From the NCBI RefSeq assembly GCF_002735905.1, contig NZ_PEBD01000013.1:1-51552 (forward strand): a stretch of 51,552 nt of DNA, in the 5' to 3' direction. The position numbers and the translations under genes were made by a program. Source of the stretch: Williamsia muralis. GTDB taxonomy: Bacteria > Actinomycetota > Actinomycetes > Mycobacteriales > Mycobacteriaceae. Of the stretch, positions 34,425 to 43,301 are shown piece after piece. The notes below the pieces were generated by a model. The model saw nothing but the letters and a program-made list of their open reading frames with translations, had not been told where the DNA came from and made no database searches. Position 1 is the first letter of the stretch; every line of letters starts with the position of its first letter.

Positions 34425-35987
34425 GTGATTGACGATCAACGGCAAGAGCACATCCGAGGGCAAGAGCGCCCGAAAGCGTCCGACGTCTTCGACACCGACA
34501 TCCCCTACACCGACGTTGTCATCATCGGCGCGGGGCTGTCAGGGATCGGCGCGGCCTACCGGATCGCCGAGAAGAACCCATCGCTCACCTACACGCTGCT
34601 CGAGCGCCGTTCCAGGATCGGCGGCACCTGGGACCTGTTCCGGTACCCCGGAATCCGCTCGGACAGCGACATCTTCACCCTCAGCTTTCCGTACGAGCCC
34701 TGGACGCGTGAGGAGTCGGTGGCCGACGGCGACCACATCCGCGACTACATCACCGCCACCGCACACAAGTACGGCATCGACCGGCACATCCGATTCGACA
34801 CCAGAGTCCGGTCGGCCGATTGGGATTCGACCACCGACACCTGGACCGTGCATGCCGAGCGGGGCGGCACCGAGACCACGTTTCGGTGCCGGTTCCTGTT
34901 CTTCGGCACCGGCTACTACAACTACGACGAGGGATACACACCTGAGTTCGAGGGTCTGGAGAACTTCGCCGGCCAGGTGATCCATCCTCAGTTCTGGCCC
35001 GAGGATCTCGACGTCACCGGCAAGAAGGTGGTGGTGATCGGCAGCGGGGCAACGGCGATCACGCTGATCCCGGCACTTGCCGAGGCCGCGGACTCGGTGA
35101 CGATGCTCCAGCGGACCCCCACGTACATCATCTCGATGCCAAAGGTGGAGCCGTTGGCCAATGCGATCCGAAAGGTGCTGCCACGCAAGATCGCCCACAA
35201 CGTGGTGCGGTGGCGCAACGTTCTCCTGAACTCCTTCATCTACCTCGTCGCACGCAAGTCGCCCGGCGTCGCGAAGCGGTTCCTGCGCAACATCGCAGTC
35301 CGCAATCTCCCCGAGGGTTACGACGTCGACACCCACTTCAAACCCTCCTATCAGCCGTGGGACCAACGGATGTGTCTGGCGCCGGGTGCTGATCTGTACA
35401 AAGCCATCGCCGAGGGCAAGGCATCCGTGGTCACCGACCACATCGAGGTGTTCGATTCCGATGGGATCCGGCTCCGGTCAGGGCAGCACCTGGACGCCGA
35501 CATCATCGTCACGGCCACCGGACTGCAACTGCAAGCGCTCGGCGGGATCGCCGTCAGCGTCGACGGGGAGGACGTCAAACCGAGTGATCGGTTTGTCTAC
35601 AAGGGCCACATGCTCGAAGACGTGCCGAACATGTCCTGGTGTGTGGGCTATACCAACGCATCATGGACGTTGCGCGCCGACATGACGGCGCAATCGGTGG
35701 CGAAGTTGCTGTCGCACATGACGTCTCATGGCTACACCCACGCTTACCCGCATCTCGGCGAAGAGGTGCTCACCGAGAAGTTCGCGTGGGACATCAAGGC
35801 GGGTTACGTCCTGCGATCGCCGCATGCGCTGCCGAAGTCGGGCACCAGACGTCCGTGGAACGTGCGACAGAACTTCCTTCTCGATTCCCTCGATCACCGG
35901 TTCGATCGCATCGGCGAATCGATGATCTTCGGCCGGGCCACCACTCCCGCCACCGCACCGACGGTCCCCGAGTCGTCCGTGCGGTGA
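34425..35987 (+). CDS. Baeyer-Villiger flavin monooxygenase, EthA-like
   Basis: 520 residues from a GTG at 34425 with GGAGG 8 bases upstream. Two dinucleotide sites, GAGLSG (about 35-40, FAD) and GSGATA (about 206-211, NADPH), flank the Baeyer-Villiger fingerprint FAGQVIHPQFWP (about 181-192). It inserts an oxygen atom next to a ketone using NADPH and O2. Relatives include EthA, which activates ethionamide, and enzymes acting on fatty or cyclic ketones. A TetR gene follows after 13 bp, as a possible regulator. Confidence 0.92.
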   Translation: MIDDQRQEHIRGQERPKASDVFDTDIPYTDVVIIGAGLSGIGAAYRIAEKNPSLTYTLLERRSRIGGTWDLFRYPGIRSDSDIFTLSFPYEPWTREESVADGDHIRDYITATAHKYGIDRHIRFDTRVRSADWDSTTDTWTVHAERGGTETTFRCRFLFFGTGYYNYDEGYTPEFEGLENFAGQVIHPQFWPEDLDVTGKKVVVIGSGATAITLIPALAEAADSVTMLQRTPTYIISMPKVEPLANAIRKVLPRKIAHNVVRWRNVLLNSFIYLVARKSPGVAKRFLRNIAVRNLPEGYDVDTHFKPSYQPWDQRMCLAPGADLYKAIAEGKASVVTDHIEVFDSDGIRLRSGQHLDADIIVTATGLQLQALGGIAVSVDGEDVKPSDRFVYKGHMLEDVPNMSWCVGYTNASWTLRADMTAQSVAKLLSHMTSHGYTHAYPHLGEEVLTEKFAWDIKAGYVLRSPHALPKSGTRRPWNVRQNFLLDSLDHRFDRIGESMIFGRATTPATAPTVPESSVR

Positions 35988-36000
35988 TTGAATCGGTGCG

Positions 36001-36594
36001 GTGAGCACATCGGACACAGAAGCGACAGCTGACGAGCCGAGGCCTCCGGGCCGGCCTCGGGACGGTTCGATCGACGACCGGATAGTCGCGGTGACCCGCG
36101 AAATGCTCCTCGATGTCGGGTGGGAGGGCCTGAGCCTGCGTGCTGTCGCGGCAAAGGCCGGCGTCGGGCGGGCCAGCCTACGTCGCCGGTGGCGTACCAA
36201 GGCCGAACTGGTGTTGCATGCGATCCTCGGACCGGAGCCCGACATGTCGCGGTTCGACGGATCCGACCGGGTGCAGTGGATCACCGAGACGGTCAACGGA
36301 AGTCACGAGTTGTTCGCCACCCCGGAGGTACGGGCGGCGGTTCCCGGATTGCTTCAGGCGCTGCGGGAGAACGATGACCTACGCCGGCGCCTGTGGTCGG
36401 ATTTCAGTGGGCCGCCCGCATCGCTGTTCGCCGCCGACCCGGAGTCGACGAGGTCTGCCGATCCGGATATCGATGCCCGCGCCATCTTGGCCCTCGCCGC
36501 CGGGTCGGCGCTGTTCCTCAGCGCGGTGGCCACCGATGACGACTCCGATGTCCTGCGACGTAGGATCATCGAAATCCTCACGGCCGCATTGTGA
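36001..36594 (+). CDS. TetR-family regulator
   Basis: 197 residues, GTG start. The N-terminal HTH is RIVAVTREMLLDVGWEGLSLRAVAAKAGVGRASLRRRWRTKAELV; the recognition helix begins at GRASLRRRW. The C-terminal ligand domain is variable. It lies 13 bp behind the monooxygenase on the same strand, unlike mycobacterial ethR, which diverges from ethA. It is a candidate regulator of that gene, of the epimerase or of the SDR gene; none can be proven here. Confidence 0.88.
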   Translation: MSTSDTEATADEPRPPGRPRDGSIDDRIVAVTREMLLDVGWEGLSLRAVAAKAGVGRASLRRRWRTKAELVLHAILGPEPDMSRFDGSDRVQWITETVNGSHELFATPEVRAAVPGLLQALRENDDLRRRLWSDFSGPPASLFAADPESTRSADPDIDARAILALAAGSALFLSAVATDDDSDVLRRRIIEILTAAL

Positions 36595-36618
36595 TGCGTG
36601 CTCGTTCGCCCGTTCAGA

Positions 36619-37596
36619 TCATTGTGGTTGAGCGGTGGTGAAGGTTTCGAGGATCGCGGTCTCCGCCGAGCGCCAGGTCAGGGCGAGTTCGGCACGGGTC
36701 AACGAGTCGTCCGTCGGAGTGGCTGCCGTCAGCAGCTGTGCGGCCTCGTAACTCAGTCCGCCGATCGGAACAATCCCGGCCACGGTGTCGGCGATTCGGC
36801 CCAGTGTACGGAACACGCCGCCCGGCAACGGAATACGGACGAACTGGCGCCCGGTTCCGCGCTCGAGTAGATCGATCATGCGCGCGAACGTCAGCATCTG
36901 ACCGCCCAGGATGTACCGACGCGGACCGCGTCCAGACCTCATCATCGCCACGTGGGCGTCGGCCACATCGCGAACGTCGATCATCTGCATACCCCCGTCG
37001 ACCACAGGCGCGATCCGCGAACGGACGATCGGTGCCCAACCGCGCTCGGTCACACCCGCGGCCGTCTGCAGCGCCGGCCCGACAACACTCGCCGGGTACG
37101 TCACCACCACAGGCGCGCCCGATTGCTGAAGCTCCCGAGCCACCCGGTCGGCATACGCCTTGGTCTGCCCGTAGGCGCTGCGCGCGGTGGCGGTGGGACT
37201 GTCCGGTCCGATCACAGGGTCGCGGGAGGGGAACAGGGCGGCATAACTGCTCACCAGGACCACCGGATCGAGGCCGGTCTCTACCGCCGTCCGCAAGATC
37301 GCCTCGGTTGCGTGAGCGTTGATCTGCCACATCAGATCGGCCTGCCGGTCGTCGGTGCCGACGACACCGGCTGCATGGATCAGGGCGTCGCAGCCGTCGA
37401 GCAGGCTCTTTACCGCCGACGCATCCCGCACGTCACCCGTCAGAACGCAGGCACGTCCCGACGGTGCCAACCGGGCGACGAGGGACGGATCCTCGTGCGG
37501 TGCCACCAGTACCCGGAGGTCGAAACCCGCGCGGTCGAGACCGTGGAGGATGTGTGCACCGACGTACCCGGTGCCGCCGGTGATCGCTACCCGCAT
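36619..37596 (-). CDS. NAD-dependent epimerase/dehydratase-family (extended SDR) protein
   Basis: 325 residues. Rossmann motif TGGTGYVG (6-13) and the catalytic pair Tyr142/Lys146 in AYGQTK define an extended SDR. The C-terminal domain is of the NmrA/dihydroflavonol reductase style rather than sugar-nucleotide type. Substrate unknown. It lies 11 bp behind the SDR gene on the same strand, so both are probably one transcript from the GGTACC operator region. Confidence 0.88.
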   Translation of the reverse strand: MRVAITGGTGYVGAHILHGLDRAGFDLRVLVAPHEDPSLVARLAPSGRACVLTGDVRDASAVKSLLDGCDALIHAAGVVGTDDRQADLMWQINAHATEAILRTAVETGLDPVVLVSSYAALFPSRDPVIGPDSPTATARSAYGQTKAYADRVARELQQSGAPVVVTYPASVVGPALQTAAGVTERGWAPIVRSRIAPVVDGGMQMIDVRDVADAHVAMMRSGRGPRRYILGGQMLTFARMIDLLERGTGRQFVRIPLPGGVFRTLGRIADTVAGIVPIGGLSYEAAQLLTAATPTDDSLTRAELALTWRSAETAILETFTTAQPQ

Positions 37597-37607
37597 GCCG
37601 GCCCGGT

Positions 37608-38348
37608 TCAGAAGGTCTTGTGGGGGACGCCGGCGAGCAGTCCGCCTTCGACGACGAACTCGCCACCGGTGGTGTACGACGATTCGTCACTGGCGAGGAA
37701 CAGCACCATTGCCGAAACTTCTTCGGGGTCGCCGCCCCGTCCGAGCGGAATGGTGAGGAAATCCTCGGGGATCGCCTCGGTCATCGGCGTCCGGATGAAC
37801 CCGGGATGGATCGAGTTGACCCGCACATTCTTGGGTGCGAGCTCCAGCGCCACGGACTTGGTCAACCCGCGGACCGCGAACTTGGTCGCCGTGTAGCCGT
37901 GCAGCCCTGGGCTGCCGCGGAAACCTTCCACCGACGACACGTTGATGATCGATGCGGGTGCCGAGTCGGCCAGGGCGTTCGCGGCCGCCTTGATACCGAG
38001 GAAGGTGCCGGTCAGGTTGACGTCGAGGATGGCCTGCCAGTCCGCCAGCGAGAAGTCCGCGATCAGGTTGCCGTTCACCATCCCGGCGTTGTTGACGAGT
38101 ACGGACAGGCCACCGAAGGTGTCGAGGGTGGTGGCCACGGCCTCGTGCCAGCTGTCTTCCTGGGTGACGTCGAGGTGGACGTACACAGCGTGGTCGCCGA
38201 GTTCGTCGGCGAGTTGCCGCCCGGGCTCGTCGAGGATGTCGCCGATCACCACGCGGGCGCCCTCGGCCACCAACGCCTTGGCGTGGGATGCGCCCATGCC
38301 GCGGGCGCCGCCGCTGATCAGCGCCACCTTGCCTGCTACTCGGTCCAT
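37608..38348 (-). CDS. Short-chain dehydrogenase, 3-alpha/20-beta-hydroxysteroid dehydrogenase-like
   Basis: 246 residues with the full classical SDR set: GGARGMG (13-19), NNAG (86-89), Asn111, Ser139, Tyr152 and Lys156. The sequence DRVAGKVALISGGARGMGASHA and the C-terminal SSYTTGGEFVVEGGL resemble the steroid dehydrogenases called FabG3 or 3-alpha/20-beta-HSD in mycobacteria. It would interconvert a hydroxyl and a keto group with NAD(H). Steroid use is plausible given the KstR-controlled gene in this window but unproven. GGGAGG precedes the ATG. Confidence 0.9.
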   Translation of the reverse strand: MDRVAGKVALISGGARGMGASHAKALVAEGARVVIGDILDEPGRQLADELGDHAVYVHLDVTQEDSWHEAVATTLDTFGGLSVLVNNAGMVNGNLIADFSLADWQAILDVNLTGTFLGIKAAANALADSAPASIINVSSVEGFRGSPGLHGYTATKFAVRGLTKSVALELAPKNVRVNSIHPGFIRTPMTEAIPEDFLTIPLGRGGDPEEVSAMVLFLASDESSYTTGGEFVVEGGLLAGVPHKTF

Positions 38349-38374
38349 GATTTCCCTCCCTATCGGGTCGATTC

Positions 38375-38389
38375 GGTACCATTGGTACC
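38375..38389. promoter_or_regulatory. Operator-like repeat GGTACC-ATT-GGTACC
   Basis: Two copies of the palindrome GGTACC separated by ATT form a 15-bp dyad 27 bp upstream of the SDR start. TetR-family regulators often bind such sites. The TetR protein at 36001-36594 is the nearest candidate. Confidence 0.5.
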
Positions 38390-38483
38390 ATAATTACCGA
38401 TCAGGCGGGTTCTGAATGCGAGCAGGTCAAAACGGTAGTTAGGCGCCGTAAGGTTATCGAATTGTGATCTGAATCTCTGCATC

Positions 38484-38508
38484 GTTTACCTGCAACCCTC
38501 ACGGGTAC
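38484..38508 (+). promoter_or_regulatory. SigF/SigB-type promoter of the ferritin-like gene
   Basis: GTTT (38484-38487), a 15-bp spacer and GGGTAC (38503-38508) match the mycobacterial SigF pattern GTTT-N15-17-GGGTAT in all but the last base. The start codon follows 51 bp later, behind GAAGGAGAG. Confidence 0.6.
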
Positions 38509-38558
38509 GCCTTTCCTCGACAGCTCTATCGACCAGAGAGTCCAACCGAAGGAGAGAT

Positions 38559-39584
38559 ATGAGCACCACATCGACAACACTGCGCCAGCAGCTGCGCACC
38601 ATTTTGACCCTGACCAACACCGAGATCCAGATCGCCGAGACGCGTACCGCGCAGGCACGGACCGAGGCAGTTCGTCGCGAACTCACCGAGAACGCCGAGA
38701 ACGGTCGACTCCGGGCACAGGCCATCGAAGAAGCGATCCGCGACCTCGGCGGTCTGCCCGACGTCATCCGGCCCATCGCCGGTCGTCTGGCCGCATCCGT
38801 GAAGGCCCTGGCCGAGCAGGCGCAGCCGCTCGACGAGGCGCTGCTGGGTGACCTTGCGCTCGAGCACCAGTTGCTCGACCGGGCACGCTACGTGAAGGCG
38901 CTTGCCACAGCGGAGAACGAGACCCCCGTCATCACCCTCTCCGAGCAGTTGATCAATGCTCACGAGTCGACAGTCGTCTGGCTCACCACCCTGCTCGCCG
39001 AGGAAGCCATCGGCGGACCGGTTGCACTGCGTCGCGGACCGTTGCAGGCCGCCAGCGGAGCTGCCCTTCGCGCCGCGAGCATCCCGGCCACGCTCACCGC
39101 ACGCGGCGTCGACCGCGCAGTCGACGCGATTCGTAACGCCCCGGCGCAGGTCAGCGCGTTGTTCGACCGCACCGAAGAGGCCGGCGAAGCCGCGCTGGGC
39201 CGGGCTGCCAAGGCCGGGCAGGACGCACTCGCCCGCACCTCGCGCGCCGGAGACACGGCACGCAAGACTGCCAGCGCGAGCCGGGACGCGGCTCTGGAAG
39301 CGGCTGAGGAGACCGCTCGGGCCAACGGCGCGAACGACGCCGCGGACCGGCTGCACGCGGCCCGCGAGGGCACCGGCACCATCGACCCCGCCGATCTCCC
39401 GATCGATGATTACGAGTCGCTCAACGTGAGCTCTGTTGTCGCGGCGATCAAGGAGCTGGAGAAGCCGTCGGATGTCCGTCTGGTGATCGCGTACGAGGAA
39501 GCGCACAAGAACCGCCACGGCGTGGTCTCGGCAGCACAGACCCGTATCGCAGCCATCGCGCAAGAAGTCGTCGGCGTGAAGTGA
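38559..39584 (+). CDS. Ferritin-like domain protein with Ala-rich linker
   Basis: 341 residues. The first 150 are helical, with Glu and His spaced as in ferritin-like bundles (ELTENAENGRLRAQAIEEAI, LALEHQLLDRARYV, QLINAHESTVVWLTTLLAEEA). Residues 155-265 are a repetitive Ala/Arg/Glu helix resembling the stretches of surface-adhesion or lipid-droplet proteins. The last 60 (DDYESLNVSSVVAAIKELEK, YEEAHKNRHGVV) match a short C-terminal module shared by several actinobacterial stress proteins. Metal binding is not certain. The SigF-type promoter ahead and a strong terminator behind suggest a highly expressed, stationary-phase or stress protein. Confidence 0.8.
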   Translation: MSTTSTTLRQQLRTILTLTNTEIQIAETRTAQARTEAVRRELTENAENGRLRAQAIEEAIRDLGGLPDVIRPIAGRLAASVKALAEQAQPLDEALLGDLALEHQLLDRARYVKALATAENETPVITLSEQLINAHESTVVWLTTLLAEEAIGGPVALRRGPLQAASGAALRAASIPATLTARGVDRAVDAIRNAPAQVSALFDRTEEAGEAALGRAAKAGQDALARTSRAGDTARKTASASRDAALEAAEETARANGANDAADRLHAAREGTGTIDPADLPIDDYESLNVSSVVAAIKELEKPSDVRLVIAYEEAHKNRHGVVSAAQTRIAAIAQEVVGVK

Positions 39585-39613
39585 CCTGACCTCACGGTCT
39601 CGCCGAGAACAAG

Positions 39614-39652
39614 CCCGCCACCACCGTGACCCGGTGGTGGCGGGTTCTTTTT
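39614..39652 (+). terminator. Intrinsic terminator after the ferritin-like gene
   Basis: CCCGCCACCACC (39614-39625) pairs with GGTGGTGGCGGG (39633-39644) and is followed by TTCTTTTT. It is the only textbook hairpin plus U-run in the window and lies 30 bp after the stop. Confidence 0.95.
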
Positions 39653-39727
39653 GTGTCCACGGTGCCCGGTGCCTGCCGACAGGAAATCGGCTGGCATGTG
39701 CGCCGCCGGATCGGGCACAGTTGACCG

Positions 39728-41122
39728 GTGTCCACGCCGATGTCGCTGCCCCGTGCGCTGAAGCCGTTTCGGCATCAGCAGTACCGGTTGCTGTGTATGG
39801 GCCTGGTGCTGGCGATGTTCGCCGACGGCATCTGGACTGTCGGCGTGGTGTGGCAGGTCATCGACCTCGGCGGCGGCCCGGCACAACTGTCGTTGGTCAC
39901 CGCCGTTGCCGCGGTCGGCATGGTGGCCTCGACGCTGCTCGGGGGAGTGCTGGCCGACCGGATGTCGCAGCGCACCATTCTGATCGCCCTCGAGTTCGCG
40001 AAACTGATCGTGATCGGCCTCGTGGGCGTGTTCGGCTTCACCGGCTCGCTGCAGATGTGGCAGTTGCCGCTGGTGTCGCTCATCGGCGGGATCACGACGG
40101 GCATCTACTACCCGACCTATTCGGCACTGCTGCCGTCACTGGTGCCGCGCGAGGAGCTCATGGCGGCCAACGGCATCGAGGGTACGTTGCGTCCCACCAT
40201 CTTTCAGGCAGCAGGCCCGGCAGTGGCCGGCGGTCTGATCGCGCTGTCGTCGCCGGCCCTCGCGATCACCGCGTCGGCGGTCGCCTCGGCATTGTCGGCG
40301 GTGTTCTACCTCCTGATGCGGCCGACGCCGGCCAGGCAAGAGCCCAGGCCGCGAGCAGAACTGGTCCGCGGAACGGTCACCGACATCGCCGAGGGATTCG
40401 TGTACATGTGGCGTACGCCTTGGCTTTTGGCGACGCTGCTGTTCGCCTTGCTGATGGTGTTGATGGTGATGGGGCCACTGGAGGTGCTGGTGCCGTTCGC
40501 GGTCAAGGAACGCGCCGGTGGCGATGCGGGGTCACACGCAATGGTGTTGGCGGCCTTCGGAATCGGGGGAGCACTCGGCTCCCTGGTGATGGCGTCCATG
40601 CCGATGCCGCGCCGATATCTGACAGTGATGTTCGTGATCTGGGGCCTGTCGTCGTTACCGTTGGTCGTGATGGGCATGGCTACCGAGGTGTGGGTGTTCG
40701 TTCTCGCGGGCCTGGTGCTCGGTTTCGCGTTCGACGGACCCATGGTCATCTGGGGCACCCTGCTACAGCGCCGGGTCCCGCCGCACATGCTGGGACGGGT
40801 GTCGAGTCTCGACTTCTTCGTGTCCATCGCGCTGATGCCCGTGTCGATGGCGATCGCAGCCCCGGTGAGTGAATGGATCGGCCTGACAACCACTTTTGTC
40901 ATCGCGGGCATAGCTCCCGTTCCGGTGGCGGCCATCGCTTTCTTCGTTGCCCGCCTGCAACACGACGAGATCGCCCATCCCCTGCGTGAGGGGCCATCGA
41001 CTGTCGAGGTGGTCACGACGGCCGACGCGATTCCCGCCGTGGAGGTGAAGGCGGGCGTGTCAGATCAAGAACTGCTTCGCGCCGGCCAGGACGAGTTCGG
41101 TGAGGTCGTTGACGATCGGTGA
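39728..41122 (+). CDS. MFS transporter (EntS/Tap-like drug or siderophore exporter type)
   Basis: 464 residues with twelve membrane helices. The first cytoplasmic loop has LADRMSQRT, the MFS motif A region, and the second half repeats it weakly. The MFS_3/EntS group exports drugs or siderophores. The last 50 residues are a soluble tail with no recognisable motif. GTG start at 39728, ATG at 39740 possible. The 3' end overlaps the convergent lysG gene by 63 bp. Confidence 0.88.
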   Translation: MSTPMSLPRALKPFRHQQYRLLCMGLVLAMFADGIWTVGVVWQVIDLGGGPAQLSLVTAVAAVGMVASTLLGGVLADRMSQRTILIALEFAKLIVIGLVGVFGFTGSLQMWQLPLVSLIGGITTGIYYPTYSALLPSLVPREELMAANGIEGTLRPTIFQAAGPAVAGGLIALSSPALAITASAVASALSAVFYLLMRPTPARQEPRPRAELVRGTVTDIAEGFVYMWRTPWLLATLLFALLMVLMVMGPLEVLVPFAVKERAGGDAGSHAMVLAAFGIGGALGSLVMASMPMPRRYLTVMFVIWGLSSLPLVVMGMATEVWVFVLAGLVLGFAFDGPMVIWGTLLQRRVPPHMLGRVSSLDFFVSIALMPVSMAIAAPVSEWIGLTTTFVIAGIAPVPVAAIAFFVARLQHDEIAHPLREGPSTVEVVTTADAIPAVEVKAGVSDQELLRAGQDEFGEVVDDR

Positions 41123-41968
41123 CTCCAGTTTCCAGTACTGCCAGTACAACTGGATGTCGACGTGGTGATTGCCCAGTGTGCGAACCGTTCCCGCCGCCAG
41201 CGCCGGGGCGACTTGCGCGGCGGGGACCGCGCCCCATCCGGCCCCGAGTTCGACGGCTCGGTGGTATTCCACCGACGCGGGGACATAGGTGACCGGGGGA
41301 TCGACGTGACGTCGGGTCAACCGGTTGAGCAAATCCGTCTGAATGGTGTCCTTGCGGTCGAACGCCACCATCGGCGCACGCGCCAGGTCTGCGGCGCGCA
41401 GCCCGTCTGGAAGCCATGTGTCGATGAAGTCGGTGCTGGCCACCGGGAGATAACGCATGGCGCCGAGAGCAATTGCGGCGCAGCCGCGCACGGGGATGGG
41501 GTCGGAGGTCACCGCCCCCACCACTTGTCCCGACCGCAGGAATCCGGTGGAGTGACTCTCGTCGTCCCTGAGCACCTCTACCGCGACGGGATGGCGCCGC
41601 TGTATCTCGGCAACCACCGGTAGCAGCCAGATCGAGATCGAGTCTGCGTTCGCGGCAACCGGCAGATGCATGCGTGGGACATCCCGCGGATCGGCCGCGA
41701 GAGCTTCGGGATGACCGAGCAGAGCCGATTCAGCTTCGCGCCGGAGAAGGTCCCATTGCGCCGCGAGTCGCAGCAGAACCTCACCGTCCGGGGTGGCACG
41801 TGCCGGTTTGGTTCGTTGCACCAAAACCCGCCCGACTGACGCCTCCAGGGCTTTCATTCGCTGGCTCACCGCGGACGGAGTGACGTGCAGCGCGTCGGCC
41901 GCAGCGTCGAACGTGCCCCCGCGGACCACTGCTGCGAGCGTGCGTAGCCCTTCGCTGGTGATGTCCAC
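41060..41968 (-). CDS. lysG: LysR-family regulator of lysine/arginine export
   Basis: 302 residues, ArgP/LysG type. The N-terminal HTH is LRTLAAVVRGGTFDAAADALHVTPSAVSQRMKALEASVG; the ligand domain follows (LPVAANADSISIWLLPVV, STGFLRSGQVVGAVTSD). In corynebacteria LysG activates lysE when lysine, arginine or citrulline accumulates. The divergent neighbour here is lysE, which supports the name. The coding end runs 63 bp into the MFS gene. Confidence 0.92.
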   Translation of the reverse strand: MDITSEGLRTLAAVVRGGTFDAAADALHVTPSAVSQRMKALEASVGRVLVQRTKPARATPDGEVLLRLAAQWDLLRREAESALLGHPEALAADPRDVPRMHLPVAANADSISIWLLPVVAEIQRRHPVAVEVLRDDESHSTGFLRSGQVVGAVTSDPIPVRGCAAIALGAMRYLPVASTDFIDTWLPDGLRAADLARAPMVAFDRKDTIQTDLLNRLTRRHVDPPVTYVPASVEYHRAVELGAGWGAVPAAQVAPALAAGTVRTLGNHHVDIQLYWQYWKLESPIVNDLTELVLAGAKQFLI

Positions 41969-41980
41969 GTAAGCGAGTCT

Positions 41981-42000
41981 AATGCTCCATGAAAATCATT
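41981..42000. promoter_or_regulatory. Candidate LysG site in the lysG/lysE intergenic region
   Basis: AATG (41981-41984) and CATT (41997-42000) form a short interrupted dyad in the 70-bp divergent region; LysR-type activators bind such sites. Weak evidence. Confidence 0.3.
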
Positions 42001-42038
42001 CGCTGGATTGATCCCCTCGGTCGACCTAGCGTGGCCTG

Positions 42039-42656
42039 GTGTCCAACTTCTTCCCGGCGGTCGCCGGTCTCCTGACCGGGGCGGGTCTGATCATCGCCAT
42101 CGGTGCACAGAACGTGTTCGTCTTGCGGCAAGGTATTCGTCGCGAGCACGTCCTGCCGGTCGTCGCCGTCTGCACCGCGTCCGACATCGTCCTCATCCTC
42201 GCCGGTGTCATCGGTCTGGGCGCAGTGGTCACCGCGCACCCGCAGGTGGTCGACCTGGCCACCTTTGCCGGTGCCGGCTACCTCCTGGTGTTGGCGGCAC
42301 TGGCCGCCCGCCGGGCGATGCGTCCGACGGCTATCGACGCAGGCAACGCGGTGGCAGCCACGAGCCGATGGGCGGCCGTCGGCACGGCGGTCGCGCTGAC
42401 CTGGCTCAATCCCCATGTTTACCTCGACACGGTCATCACCCTCGGCACAATCGCGAACACGCATGGCCCGCAATCGAAATGGGTGTTCGCCGCCGGTGCC
42501 TGCGCGGCGTCTCTCCTGTGGTTCGCCGCGCTGGGGTTCGGCTCGGGAAAGCTGGCGCCACTGTTCGCCAAACCCCGCGCGTGGCGACTGCTCGACGTGC
42601 TGGTGGCCGTCGTCATGGGGTCCCTCGGGGTGGGCCTCATCGTGAGCGCGCTGTGA
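42039..42656 (+). CDS. lysE: L-lysine exporter
   Basis: 205 residues with five to six membrane helices. Family signatures GAQNVFVLRQGIRREH at the N-terminus and ALTWLNPHVYLDTVITLG in the middle. It exports lysine and arginine when peptides raise their internal levels. GTG start. Divergent from lysG, its likely activator. Confidence 0.93.
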   Translation: MSNFFPAVAGLLTGAGLIIAIGAQNVFVLRQGIRREHVLPVVAVCTASDIVLILAGVIGLGAVVTAHPQVVDLATFAGAGYLLVLAALAARRAMRPTAIDAGNAVAATSRWAAVGTAVALTWLNPHVYLDTVITLGTIANTHGPQSKWVFAAGACAASLLWFAALGFGSGKLAPLFAKPRAWRLLDVLVAVVMGSLGVGLIVSAL

Positions 42657-42736
42657 AGCGGATCGACCAAGCGGGTTGGTCGGCCGACCCTTTCTGACTA
42701 CTCTTGTGTGCAGAATCCCCGAGCAGTGAGGTCTAG

Positions 42737-43204
42737 ATGGACAACGACAAGGCCGTGGCCACGTTCTTCGAGCTCAAGGAGAGCCAGGCGGTCAGCGAAC
42801 CCGCCCAACTGGATGAACTGTGGGCCGCGTTGGAACCGATCGGGCGCGACTTCATGATCGGTGCGTGGTCGGGGGGCGAGTTACCCAGTGGGCACAAGAT
42901 GGACGGTCAGCTCGAGTTGGCGCGCTGGCACGGTAAGACCTTCAACTCGATCTACGACGTCAAACCGCTGGTGTGCCGCGACGACGACGGCAACCTGTAC
43001 TCGAATCAGGAACTCGGTAAGGGCGAGGCCAGCTTGTGGGATGTGCAGTTCCGCGGTGAGACCACCGCGTCGATGGTCTACGACGGCCAGCCCGTCATCG
43101 ACCACTTCAAGAAGGTCGACGACTCCCACGTCATGGGCATCATGAACGGCAAGACGTCGCTGGTCCGTGACCGTCACTTCTACTTCTACCTCGAGCGCGA
43201 ATGA
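42737..43204 (+). CDS. GXWXG / DUF4334 domain protein
   Basis: 155 residues. The N-terminal GXWXG motif is seen as GAWSGGELPSGH (about 42-53), then a DUF4334 domain (SLWDVQFRGETTASMVYDGQPVIDHFKKVDD, MNGKTS). Function unknown; the fold is thought to be a small beta-barrel. Found alone in many actinobacteria. The gene has its own 80-bp leader behind lysE. Confidence 0.88.
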   Translation: MDNDKAVATFFELKESQAVSEPAQLDELWAALEPIGRDFMIGAWSGGELPSGHKMDGQLELARWHGKTFNSIYDVKPLVCRDDDGNLYSNQELGKGEASLWDVQFRGETTASMVYDGQPVIDHFKKVDDSHVMGIMNGKTSLVRDRHFYFYLERE

Positions 43205-43230
43205 CCGCTGCGTAATCGCCTGACCCGCCG

Positions 43231-43260
43231 AGCCGGCCCGACGGTTCCGTCACACCGGCT
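43231..43260. terminator. Two-tier hairpin behind the DUF4334 gene
   Basis: AGCCGG (43231-43236) pairs with CCGGCT (43255-43260), and inside it GACGG (43240-43244) pairs with CCGTC (43247-43251). It lies 27 bp after the stop and has no U-run. Confidence 0.5.
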
Positions 43261-43301
43261 GCGGCCTTGTGGGACCTTGCGCCACCAGCGACAATTCCGG
43301 T

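Noticed and set aside
39634-40872. 412-codon plus-strand frame overlapping the MFS gene
   Set aside because: Frame-shifted shadow; the frame at 39728 has twelve membrane helices.
42657-42705. GGTCGGCCGACC as terminator of lysE
   Set aside because: Self-complementary without room for a loop and no U-run; too weak to call.
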